A stretch of 64,000 nucleotides of DNA from Cornus controversa (taxonomy: Eukaryota > Streptophyta > Magnoliopsida > Cornales > Cornaceae), in the NCBI GenBank assembly GCA_026545225.1, contig CM048852.1, forward strand, positions 58,039,146 to 58,103,145, read 5' to 3'. The notes under the pieces were generated by a model. That model ran no database searches, was not told the DNA's origin, and worked only from the letters and a program-made list of their open reading frames with translations. Below are positions 11,394 through 22,111 of this stretch, one piece after another (position 1 is the stretch's first letter; each line of letters opens with the position of its first letter). The position numbers were made by a program, and so were the translations under genes.

Positions 11394-13514
11394 AGGGGGT
11401 TATTTAGTGTTTCCCTAGTTTGTCTTCTTGCTAGCTTGACTTCAAAGCTTGAAGCTTCTCACCAGGTAAAGTAGCAGCAACTAATTACACAGGCAAGGTG
11501 AAGAAACAGTTTTGGCCAAGTAATTTGCTCATGCAGCTCAACTGATGTTCTTTTCCATTTCTGATATGTAATGTGTTGGTGTGTGTATATATTTATTGAC
11601 AGATTTATTGTCTGCTATATGTTGCAAGGCTATCATATATAATGATCAATGCAAGGATATAAACTTAAATGTAAATATAAACTTGATAAGCATATCCATA
11701 TGAATTATAATGATTCCATTACAACTTTCGTATGTTTCAAAACTTATTCCTGAGATTCTATTTCAATCCCTATTTCACTTATAAATGTTATTCCCGGATT
11801 TCCATTTCTTCATCATCATCCTTGCCTCTTTATATGTATGTGTGTGTGTGTGTATATTGACAGATATATTGTCTGCTATATGTTGTAAGGCTATCATATT
11901 TAATGATCAATGCAAGGATATAAACTTGATAAGCATATCCACATGAATCATAATGCTTCCATTACAACTTTCGTATGTTTCAAAACTTATTCCTGAGATT
12001 CTATTTCAATCACTATTTCACTTATAAATGTTATTCCCGGATTTCCATTTCTTCATTATCATCCCTGCCTTTTTTTTGTTTTCTTCATATGAAAATGGTT
12101 GGCTACATGGATTCTCTTTTAGTATATTATTATACACCATGTCATCTCTTATATTAAAATTTTTGAAGTCATTTTTAATTTCTTCATTTCATGTTAGTTT
12201 CCGTCAGTTGTCTTTAACTTTTATGCAAACTAATCTGTACTTTACAATCGCATCAACGGGTCTACGTCCACACGACCTAAGCCTACTCTCTCTTATTTTT
12301 TCATTAATAGACATTATTCCTAAACTATATCTCACACTTTCATTAGGATTTTCTAGTCATGCTTATCAGTCATCTCAACATTCTCAATTTAAGTTACATG
12401 AGTGCATTTATTTATTTAACAATTACTTTGCCCCGCACAATATAGATAGTCTAGTGATAATCATATAAAAATTTTGTTCTAACTAGTTTGGAAATTTTTT
12501 TTAACATAGGATCACTAGCCTATTTTCATTTGGTCTATCCTACTCTAATTTTGCCAGTAATATTTTTTTGTATTACTGATCATAAATATTTAAAATGATG
12601 ATTTTCAGAAACTCCTTTGTGTTGGATTACTACAGTTATTTTAATACTTTCTTAGTCTTTATTAAATTTACATTACATATACTCTATTTTAGTCTTACAA
12701 AATTTTAAACCTTTTGTTTCTAATGTATTTATCCAAGTTTCTAATTTGTTTCCAAGCCTTCTTTAAAAGTGTCCAACATCAGCAAACAACACGCACCCTA
12801 CCCGGTATGTCGTCTTCTATATATATTTGGTTATTTTATCTAAGACTAGTGTAAACAGCTGTATGTTAAAAGTAGCAATCTTTAGTGTAGTATTCACAGA
12901 TGCAATACGAACCCTAGTCTTTGTATATTGTTTCACTTTTTATATATCTTAGAACCCTAACATGTGGCTCTCTAAATCTATGAAAATCATATATAGATAT
13001 GTTTGTTTATCAATTGCCTAATTAAATAAATGGTTTAGGTTTACGTAGCAGGAAGTCCAAATTGGTTTTCACACTATGAATTCATTTCTTAATCTTTGTT
13101 CTTCTATAACATTTTTTCGAGAGTTTGATTGTATGACACATTAATTCAATTCTTCCTCCTTACATACTCATTTATTATTGTCATCTTTTAAAATGAAGTC
13201 TAAGCTGTGCATCCTTTAATTAAGTATTGAACATGATGCATTTGATGCAGTTGTTTCTATTTTATTTTATTTTATTTGTTGATAAGTATTGATGCGATGG
13301 GTGGTGGTGATAAAATAAAAGTGTGGTGCACTTTAATTATGATATTAATATATGAATGAAGAGGATATTAAAGTTGTACAAATGGTTGATTTCTTATATA
13401 CAGCAATTCAATCATGCTCGAAATCCTTGAGATTAATTATGATATTAATATATGAATGAAGAGGATATTAAAGTTGTACAAATGGTTGATTTCTACTGTA
13501 TTATGTAAAGCAAT
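11394..13514. other. Intergenic DNA between the DnaJ and DUF309 genes
   Basis: Begins with the DnaJ 3' untranslated region. It holds the large duplication at 11593-12070 and the short duplication at 13333-13543. The stretch 12230-12830 has an ordered, low-GC composition that reminded me of an antisense LINE reverse-transcriptase relic (for example catcagcaaacaaca near 12778), but no frame survives, so this is only a suspicion. Confidence 0.35.
11593..12070. repeat. Tandem duplication, about 215-235 bp units
   Basis: Copy 1 runs about 11593-11828 and copy 2 about 11855-12070. Both contain ATATTGTCTGCTATATGTTG (first base pairs vary) through CCCGGATTTCCATTTCTTC, with only a few substitutions and one 21-bp indel (extra in copy 1). 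They are separated by a (TG)n run. The copies are about 95% alike by eye, so the duplication is fairly recent. Confidence 0.8.
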
Positions 13515-13543
13515 TCAATCATGCTCGAAATCCTTGAGATGTT
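13333..13543. repeat. 100-bp tandem duplication over the DUF309 stop codon
   Basis: Copy 1 starts at 13333 and copy 2 at 13433. Both read TTAATTATGATATTAATATA, then a long identical stretch, ending in GCAATTCAATCATGCTCGAA ATCCTTGAG. Copy 2 includes the last codons and stop of the DUF309 gene (minus strand), so copy 1 is a duplicated gene 3' end lying in its own 3' flank. Only a short spacer before the common end differs. Confidence 0.85.
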
Positions 13544-14752
13544 GTTGGGATGCATGAAGAAGAGGAAGTTTTACTGTTGGTGGATGATGAGCATCAGCAG
13601 TGGCATAAGATCTTTCTGGGGAAAACACAATGTGCATAATTGAAGTTTCATTAGGGTCACTTTCTAGATGATACAGACGCTGTCCAGCAGCGTAACCACC
13701 AAGAAGTTGATATGATCTCTCTGATTGATCTAGTGTCAGGCAAAAATCATCCGTACCTGCACACAAACAATCAATAATAATATAAGTAAGTAAGTAGAGT
13801 AATGATGAGAACAGTAAAAATCGAACCTGTCTTCTTCGGTGGTGGTGGTCATCTGAAGAGTTGTTGATGTTACATAGCTTGGCATAATAATTTATTATGG
13901 GGGAGCAAATAATTTAGTTGGAATGAATGCATATAAAGGAAGTCAAATGTGAAAGTTTCAAAATGTTTTGCTTGACTTGATATTATGTACTCGTAATTAA
14001 TGAAGACACAGTAAAACAAATTAAAAACAGTAGAAAATTGGAGAAAAAATAATAATAATAATAATAAAAACTCACAGGCAGCGAGATCTAACTGGGTCTC
14101 ATAAATGAATTCCAAAACTGCAGAAATGTCTCGCTCAAATTGATGGAATGGTCCGCTCTCGAAATTCATCTTCCTTAGCTTACACACTCCCTCTCCCAAC
14201 TCCATCATTGCTCCTTTATGGTTCTAACATGCCAATGCCAATCAATCACACACTAAAACCCACTTCAAATGAATATTCATTCATTCACTCACTAATCACT
14301 ATTCACTAACACTACTAACCAAACAACATCTCGAATAAAATCATCCAACCAACCTGATTGAAGAGGTGATGGAAACCCACGGCGCACTGTAGAATACCGT
14401 GAACGAGGGTCCGTACAGGTTCTTCAGATCTGTTCCATAGTGCTTCCAGATAGTCATGGCATCTGTAGTAATCCCTGCCGTTGAAGAGCGCAACCGCTTC
14501 TCCAAACCCATCGATGCAATCAACGTCGTCGTCGTCGTCGTGTGTGTTTCCGCCGGCGGAGAAGCGGTACGATGCGCGAAACGAATCGGATGATAGTGTA
14601 TTGTGCTTCAACGACGACAAGTGTGGAATAACATCAATAATTTTAGGGCTTGGAGAAGAAGAAGAAGAGTATGAGTAGTTGCTAAGAGGTGTAGTTGAAG
14701 TGAACGAAGAGAGAGAGGGAAGTTTGAGGAGAGAGAGAGAGAGAATAGCCAT
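13515..14752 (-). CDS. DUF309 domain protein, probably plastid-targeted
   Basis: Three exons on the minus strand join in phase: 14752-14354, 14223-14076 and 13756-13515, giving 262 residues. Donors and acceptors are TTCAATCAG/gttgg, gttag/AACCAT, GCTGCCT/gtgagt and gtgcag/GTACGG. Residues from about 86 form the DUF309 helical domain: FNGRDYYRCHDYLEALW (H-D-x-L-E-x-x-W), then VHGILQCAVGFHHLFNQ and NHKGAMMELGEGVCKLRKM. This small helical family of bacteria and plastid-bearing organisms has no settled biochemical function. The first 60 residues are rich in Ser, Leu, Thr and Pro with few acidic residues, as in chloroplast transit peptides; plastid location is inference. A run of aspartates (DDDDDVD) precedes the domain. 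The C-terminal exon (LTLDQSERSYQLLGGYAAGQ) is well conserved in plant homologues as I recall them. Confidence 0.88.
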
Positions 14753-15456
14753 TGCTGATAGCTAAGGGCTGGTCCAAATGAAACTAAAAATTCTAGCCAA
14801 TTTTTTTTTTTTTCTGTTTTTTCGTGTGGTGGACGTTTAATTTGCACAATTGGACTCATGGAATGTTGAAATTGTAAACATTTAGAATAAACTTCAATTT
14901 TAGATAATAAAATAAAAGCAATTAATTTGAATATTTTACTTTTAATAATTTTAACATCTTATAAAATCTGACAACAGTTACAAAAATATATACTCTTGTT
15001 AGTAACAGAAAGGGCCATTTTAAATAATTAAATTAATTAACACTCCATCACAAATCTAATCCTCATTGAATTCTAAGCCAAACACCACCGTATACAAGGG
15101 TGGGGAGTGGGACATCCCCCACTCTCCCTCATGTGGGTGATTGTCGGTAAGAGTGCTCCAAATTCAAATAAACATAAACATAGACGTTGTAGGATAGGAT
15201 TGAAAAGTGAATAAAAGGTTTATGAGACAAACCCAAAACAAGTGCACAAGCTCTTTTAAGTCATCTAAATAAGGCACCTACTAGTTCCGATTCAGTGGAG
15301 ACCATTACTATTATTCACACGTGTCGTACCATTATTTGTGTGAATTCTCGTGATCATTCGTTACAATACAACACACGTGCTGTACTGTACTGCAGAGAAT
15401 CTGGAGTACCGGACCTATAAACCCCATGCCATGCGCGTGATAGATAGATGCCCTCC
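14753..15456. other. Intergenic DNA between DUF309 and PKS genes
   Basis: Promoter side of the DUF309 gene and 3' side of the PKS gene, both on the minus strand. AT-rich with two cacgtg-like words near 15320 and 15374 (cacacgtgtc, acacacgtgct), the ACGT core bound by bZIP and PIF factors in plants. No gene seen. Confidence 0.4.
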
Positions 15457-17061
15457 TCATGTTGCAAAAGCAAGAGACAAGCGAGCAGAATGAGCGTGAG
15501 AGCCAGCAAGTGGTGGCTTATTGAATGCGTGTGGTCTACTACTCACATGCCTGGTTTTTGAAGTTAAGGCCAAAACCGAGGCATTCCTATGTCCCTCTGA
15601 CCCACATTTCACCGGCTGAGGCCCCACGCTCACCGCCTTCTCATGCCGACAGCTCAACAACCCTCCATTCCCTCTTCTTTTACTGTCATCGCCACCGCTT
15701 GCTCCGCCACGACCGCCATACATCGATCCATACATCGAGCCGCCCCGTGTAGCCGGTACATCGTCGAATTCATAAGCAGTAGTGACTGAGAAGTTGGTGA
15801 CACTTGCTCGGTCGAAACCCTCGGCTGTGGTGACACTCCAGTCAATGCTGGCCTCACTTGGCTCGTAGCATTCTGTGGGCTCAATGGATGGAGTCATGGG
15901 CTCATCCAAACTCCCCCTGCAATACAAGCCACCAGTACTAGTTCCTCCCAACCTTCTTGAATTGAAATTGGATGCTTCGTCAAGCGAATCACGCCTGCGA
16001 TACATCGGGTAAGATGTGGTCTGAGTAGAGAAGCTCTCAATCTCGAACAAGTCTGAGCTTGCATTGCTCGCGACATCATCGTCGGTGGCGGTAACCCGGG
16101 ACGTCGGGCTTACCGGAAACCCGTAACCATGACGGTCTCTTCCACCACCGGAATGTGACTTGTTGGAAATGGTTTCATCTAGTGGGTGAAAAACCTCCAA
16201 CGAGTCACGAGGTGGATCTTCCAGAGGACTAATTGGTGGAGCTGATGGGCCCTTCAGTACCAGCTTCACCGGAGAAGATGGGTTCAGAATAGGAAAGGAA
16301 AACCCTCCTGTACCTTCAGTGAATGACCTTCCTGGCCTCAACACTCTCTGGTGAGCAAACTCTGATGCAAAATGATTCTCAGCTGAGAATCTGTCAGGAT
16401 TTGAAATCTCTCTCTGCTCATGTCCTTTGACTGAGTACTCATGTGAGACTGAGCTTTTCTGAGACTTGCTATATTCTTTTTTCTCTGAGCTGTGTCTTTT
16501 GGTACATGAACTGTCAACATCATTTGAGGTTCTGGGTGAGAGATTTTCCTCAACCTGAACTGATTTCCTGCCAGCACAGGGACATTTTGGCCGAAAATTA
16601 AGCCATTTTGTAGCAGTAGATGACCCTGTTTTCCTCTCATGATCATGATCATGATCATGACCAGGAAGGTTTCTCAATGAAACTGGAACAGCTCCAGGAG
16701 GGTTCGATAACAGACCGGTCTGGCTGTTCCAGCTCGCTTCAGATGAAGCAGTGGGTGTTGCATGGAAGGAACGAGCTCGGTAGTTCCTCCGATACCCATC
16801 AACCGAAGACGCCGAGGAGAGTCGAGGCAGTGCAGAGAGATGGCATTGCTGCTCAGAATTTTTGATATCTGCTAGAGAAAGAACTCTATTATTGTTCTCT
16901 TTCTGGTCATTGCTTTCGTTGAAGTATTTCTGGGCATCGAAAATGCTTAGCTCAGAGTCATCTGCTTTGGGTTCCTCTGGTGGTGTGACATAGGAGGCAA
17001 AAGATGCATTTCTCAGGTTGGTCTTTTGTGTGAAGGATATGTAATGAAGGGAAGTTTCCAT
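15457..17061 (-). CDS. PKS: Phytochrome kinase substrate (PKS) family protein
   Basis: A single exon of 534 codons. Family blocks in order: ELSIFDAQKYFNE at 37-49, NPPGAVPVSLR at 120-130, KWLNFRPKCPCAGRKSVQVE at 152-171, PRDSLEVF at 284-291, ASSDLFEIESFSTQ at 334-347 and CYEPSEASIDWSVTTAE at 398-414. These are the conserved motifs of PKS1-PKS4, plasma-membrane-associated proteins that bind phytochromes and phototropins and act in phototropism, leaf flattening and shade responses. The cysteine pair in KCPC is a candidate lipidation site, by analogy. A HDHDHDHE repeat at 135-142 comes from a tandem ATGATC microsatellite and looks lineage-specific. At 534 residues it is somewhat longer than the Arabidopsis members, which fits PKS1/PKS4-like proteins of woody dicots. 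The absence of introns is usual for the family. I cannot say which of PKS1-4 is closest. Confidence 0.9.
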   Translation of the reverse strand: METSLHYISFTQKTNLRNASFASYVTPPEEPKADDSELSIFDAQKYFNESNDQKENNNRVLSLADIKNSEQQCHLSALPRLSSASSVDGYRRNYRARSFHATPTASSEASWNSQTGLLSNPPGAVPVSLRNLPGHDHDHDHERKTGSSTATKWLNFRPKCPCAGRKSVQVEENLSPRTSNDVDSSCTKRHSSEKKEYSKSQKSSVSHEYSVKGHEQREISNPDRFSAENHFASEFAHQRVLRPGRSFTEGTGGFSFPILNPSSPVKLVLKGPSAPPISPLEDPPRDSLEVFHPLDETISNKSHSGGGRDRHGYGFPVSPTSRVTATDDDVASNASSDLFEIESFSTQTTSYPMYRRRDSLDEASNFNSRRLGGTSTGGLYCRGSLDEPMTPSIEPTECYEPSEASIDWSVTTAEGFDRASVTNFSVTTAYEFDDVPATRGGSMYGSMYGGRGGASGGDDSKRRGNGGLLSCRHEKAVSVGPQPVKCGSEGHRNASVLALTSKTRHVSSRPHAFNKPPLAGSHAHSARLSLAFAT

Positions 17062-19151
17062 TTCTCAACCAACTATATACTGTATTGATCAAGAAGATGA
17101 ACAAGAGAGAGAATTTGAGGGAAGAAATCCAACAGTGGAAATTGAAATGCTTCTGATTTTTTTTTTGCTGCTACAACTGGTTTATGTAGAGTTTGGTGGG
17201 TTAGGGAATTGAATTTTCTCCAAACATGAATTTATCTACTAGTGTATAATAAAGCTACGGTTTACATTAAGATAGCAATAGTTCCACAACTCTAAGGGCC
17301 CAATGAACTGTACGCTTGGACAAGAGGGGTGTGTGTTTGGGACCCAAAAGACTTGTGTCCCAATTCCCAAATAAGATATTGTAAAGAATGATGATGAGCA
17401 AATTATGAGTTATAGATGGGGACATAATCATTCTACAGGTAAATTTCCTACTACCAGATCAACAGATAAAATCAAGCTTATAGTTGGAGACATATCATTG
17501 CTCAGGTTAAATTGGACATCACTATCATTCCTACCAAATCAAGAGTAACATTTAAAATCTCTAAACACCACAAAGGTTATTAAATTTCTAATTATTCTTT
17601 TTATTTTTCTTTTTTTCAAATTGATTTGTGCAATTTGCTGTATAGACCAAAATTGCATGTTATTAACGGTGAAGTGACATAACACATGGTCCATCATTTT
17701 TTAACTACTCATTTAATCTGGATTATGGAATAGCACTCATTCAATTATAATTTCAAGCATTTTTTTTTCTGTCAAATAATTCTAGCAATACTTTTCGAAA
17801 TACTTCAACCTTTTATTTTTTCATTTTGTAAGAAGATGAGATATCACTTAGATTACAAGTCAAAAGGTTTTTACAACCAATAGGGTTTTTGGTTATCAAT
17901 GCTAAAATTCCTACTAAGTGTGTGTGTGTCTCTCTTTATATATATATATATATTGGTTTATTTATTAGTAAAAATTAATAATAGAACACATATATTTGTG
18001 ATAAGTCAATGTGCCAAAGCCTGGCTAAGTTGGTGCGCTATCAGTGTCACACAAAAGATTGGTTGCTTTTATCATTTCATTGAAAAGCAGAAAGATTATG
18101 GTTGTGTCCAAAGAAGATGTACTAAAACTAATGACCCCACTTTAATGGTATTTTTTCAACCTCTCATAGTGGAGAATATCTAATACACCCCTAAATAAGG
18201 AGATTATGTGTTCTACACGCAAGATGAGACTTATCCTAACATATTGTGTACGCATGATTTAGATTTACCTAGAGTATATATAAGCATATAGAGCACATAT
18301 TATTTAGAAAAAAAAAATTATAAAACATTTATTTCTGTGAGACAATTTAGAGTGCATTCTAACATGTGAAGGTTCAACTCTTTACAGGAAGGAACACGTA
18401 GACGTGTGAATTTTTTTGCCAAGAAAGTGTGTGTATATATTCTAAAAATGATGATGAACAAATCATGAGATACAACCAAACTTGTAGATGGGGACATGTC
18501 ATTCCTCAAGTAAATTTGGGCATCACTATGATTAGTAGCAAATGAAGAGAAACGTTCAAAATTAATGGAGACTTCTAGTCATGACAAGGACAGTGGCACT
18601 AGTGTGTGAATCTAGATACAAAGGCGCTTAGACAAGTGACTTTTAGACTTTTTTTTTTTTTTTTTATGTAAGAAAATAGAGTTTTGCAATTTGCTGTCTA
18701 CAAAAATTCTAAGTTACCAACACTCCAAAGATTGATGGGTTAAGTGATATAACATATGGTCCATTCTTTTTTTATACTAGTCCATCTAATCTAGATTAGC
18801 AGTCAAAGTTATTAATATTTTGATGTAAGAGGACATGTACAGTTTTGCCGGTACATTTCTTCTCAATGTATGGTGGAATAACTTTTAAGGTTCAATGCTA
18901 ATTTTTTTTTTCTTCTGATAAATAACTCATGCAACACTCATGAAAAAACTTTAATCCTTCGCATTTTTATTTTGCAAGGAGATAAAATACCACTAGGTTA
19001 TAATTAGGCTCTCACATAACATCTCTGTTCACTTTTAAATTTACCAGTTAAATTGATTTCAATTGACTAGTTTTACCATGTAAGTTTTATAATCTACTTT
19101 TCAATTGTACAACATATAATTATTATTCCTAGTGCATCCACTTAATTTAAA
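17062..19151. other. PKS upstream region, AT-rich
   Basis: Promoter and leader of the PKS gene, then AT-rich intergenic DNA. Two diverged copies of one segment can be seen (about 17390-17780 and about 18450-18800, sharing gatggggacat.tcatt, catcactat.att, gtgcaatttgctgt and ataacacatggtccat), an old duplication of some 350 bp with a 1.07-kb offset. No gene found. Confidence 0.5.
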
Positions 19152-21080
19152 TGGTGAATTAGCTGGCATTTTCGGAGGTTTTGCCTTATTGCTTTCAGAT
19201 TACATTATTTGAAAATTTTCTCTCACACCCCATGTTAGAGTTAACACCATTAATTAACTATCAGTTGTGAAACTACCTTTTTACCCTCACTAAAAATTCT
19301 TTTATTGCTGACATATTAGATAACGTCTCTCTCTCTCTCTCTACTCTCCGTCTCTTCTTCTTATATGCATACATACATACATACATAACACAATTTATCA
19401 TTTTCTTAACTCTTCAACTGTGCACAACTTAAATCATATACAGATATATAAAATACACACATACAGGCTTGACCTCATTTTTGTTGAAATTTGATTCCTT
19501 GTTGATCGCTGGGAGCAAGTATACACATATAGATAACAATTAAATATATATAGTAAATTATTAAGGCGGCTGATATTCGCGCTCCACTAGTCTCCTCTGA
19601 CTCTCCATTCTTTTTTTTTTTTTAAATGAAATTGCAAAAGTATCCATAAATCACATATTAGTTGATTCTTACATTTTTAATACCATAATCGTCCTTTTAT
19701 ATTAAAGTCAGGATTCTTGAATTTCTCCAATTTGTTTCTTTAATTTTAATGCATCATTTTAGTTTAAGTTATAGTTTTTTTCTTCACGACAAGAAAAGAG
19801 AAATATTAGAAATCAAACATTTTAATGAAAAAGAATTTTTGTTTTGTTTTGAGTCTCAGCATTCACAAATTTATATAATATATATACACACTCTAAATAT
19901 TTGTAAACTATATTATATAATACTTAAAAGTAGTTAATTAAATCACTAACTTCTAAAAGTCCCTTTTTAAATCAAACAAGCTTTCATTATAAAATTTAAA
20001 GATTACGGTTTATCATAAAATTTTCAATTTAATTTAATTTTTCGCTCAAATACATTGATATAAAATTTGCTTTCAACTCAAATACTTTTTATCCTAGTCA
20101 CATATTTTTTTTATCCTTAAAGATTAGCTTTCTATATTATCTAACTACTGTTAAAGAAAATGACAATTATGTCATTAAAAATATAAGAACCAAGTATTCT
20201 ATGATGTAAGGACTCTTTTGTAATTTGATTTTAAAGAAAAAATAGAGCGGAGTGCCTCAGTATATTCGTGGAGTGCTAATATCAGCTTCCAATTATTAAT
20301 TGTATATTGTATTATTTGTATTATCCCTAAATGCATAACCTTCATGGGAATCAATGGAAGCATGCCAAATATGAGGATCAAAATCTCAGGATAGGCTAGT
20401 AAACATCAAAACACACTGAAAACAAACAGTACCGGCATGATTATAGTCCCCCACAAACCCAAATTTGAACCTAGATATAAATTTCCCAAAAATTACTGAC
20501 CCTTCTATTAAATCCATGAAAAAAATAAAGCAAAAGAAAAGCTCAAACTTTGAGCACTCTCATAAACCGAGTAAGGAATTTGTTAAGGGATTTGGAGAGG
20601 GGATTTGTGGTGATCGAATATTGGAGGCAGGTTAAGAGAGAGAGTGGCGACTATTTGATCAGACGAAGCAGCTATGTGGGAGAGGGAAAGAGGTGGCGGC
20701 GGTGGTGGGGCTGTCGGAGAGTTTGGGCATATGTGTGTGCGCGCGTTATATAATCCCAAGTTATATGTTTAATGCTAGTTATAACATAATCTCAGATTAA
20801 ATAAATTTATATTTAATTTTGTAATTTATAAAATAATTTTGCAAATTTTATATTTTAAATAAATTCATTAAAAATCAATGTCATTTAAGTTTTTTTGACT
20901 TTAGTTAAGGTTAGTTTTGGCATTTTCAAGATATCCTACTAATAGAGTTAATGGTCGACTGATACCAACATGGGTCAGAGTAATTATATTAAACTTCAAG
21001 GGAGGTTGACCAAATTTTTTTAAATAATTTGAGTTGGGAATAATAAGACAATATCTCAAGAGAGGTCAGGTAATTCACCC
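19152..21080. mobile_element. Mutator-like non-autonomous element, 1.93 kb
   Basis: Left end TGGTGAATTAGCTGGCATTT; right end in reverse complement GGGTGAATTACCTGACCTCT. The ends stay similar for about 60 bp. The flanks TAATTTAAA (19143-19151) and AAATTTAAA (21081-21089) match at 8 of 9, the 9-bp duplication expected of Mutator-like elements. The GC-richer interior at 20550-20750 contains an exon-like stretch of 67 codons that I cannot identify; it could be a captured gene fragment. No transposase. Confidence 0.65.
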
Positions 21081-21559
21081 AAATTTAAAAGCTGCGATGG
21101 AAAGGACATTATCTTTTTTAGCCATGGTTACAAACACACTCTGCACACATATCTTCTTGTCTTCCAGTCTTACCTATAATCAAGATACCCAAACTGAAGA
21201 CCTCATTAAAAATATATATACTTATATATATGTAAAATTATATATGTATCTGTATATAATATATATGTACTATGTTCATGTATATTTATTTTTATGAAAA
21301 AATTAGATTGATAATAGAAAGTCTAAAGGACCAAAAAGTCAAAAGGCAAAATAAACCAAATAGGTAATTATTTGTTGGAAACGACAAAGGTTACTTGTTC
21401 TACAACACCACCAACGCTCTCTTATAAAAAGAAGAGCCGAGGCACACCACAATTTAATTACATAATTAATTACTTTTATGTCGAGTCTTGCATGAAGGGG
21501 GCGCCGAACCGATTGTGAATTTTTGCATCAACATTTATATGTGTATGCTTATACATGTG
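21081..21559. other. Intergenic DNA between two transposons
   Basis: AT-rich sequence with a (TA)n-type low-complexity run at about 21210-21290. No coding or structural signal. Confidence 0.4.
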
Positions 21560-22067
21560 TAAGGGTACACAAAGAACTGATGAAATCGAAACCAGAATCG
21601 TAGTTGAATTGAACCAAACCGTTCACTATGGTTTCGGTTTCAAATTTTAAGAATCGTTCACTTTGGTTTTGATTCTAGGTCCATTAGGATCGAACCAAAC
21701 CGTTATACAACGTTTTCTTAGAACCGAAACTGTTGAAAAAAAAAATATATATATATATATATAAAATAACATTTAATAGAAATAAAAATGTAGATGAACA
21801 TTCATAGTTAGTAGTGATGCATTTTAAGTAGTTCTTATCATGTTTGAATGTCAAAAATTTTAATACATTTCTTTTAAGCCACTGTGGTTGGATGCTTAAG
21901 CACAGCGTTGGCCCTGGGCATAGGTCACCTAGGCGGCTGTTTTGGGCCCCCACATTTCAAGGGGCCCCAATTTTTTTTTACATATGCATATGTATGTGTC
22001 TATATATATATAAATGTAAGGACCAAAAAAAATCATATATATATAAACATATATATGTCGGGTCTCC

Positions 22068-22111
<44 letters not shown>

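Noticed and set aside
12230-12830. LINE reverse-transcriptase relic
   Set aside because: A few phrases are suggestive on the minus strand, but there is no frame or domain motif that I could support.
14315-14859. Additional open frames overlapping the DUF309 first exon
   Set aside because: They are other-frame shadows of the spliced DUF309 gene, whose three exons join in phase.
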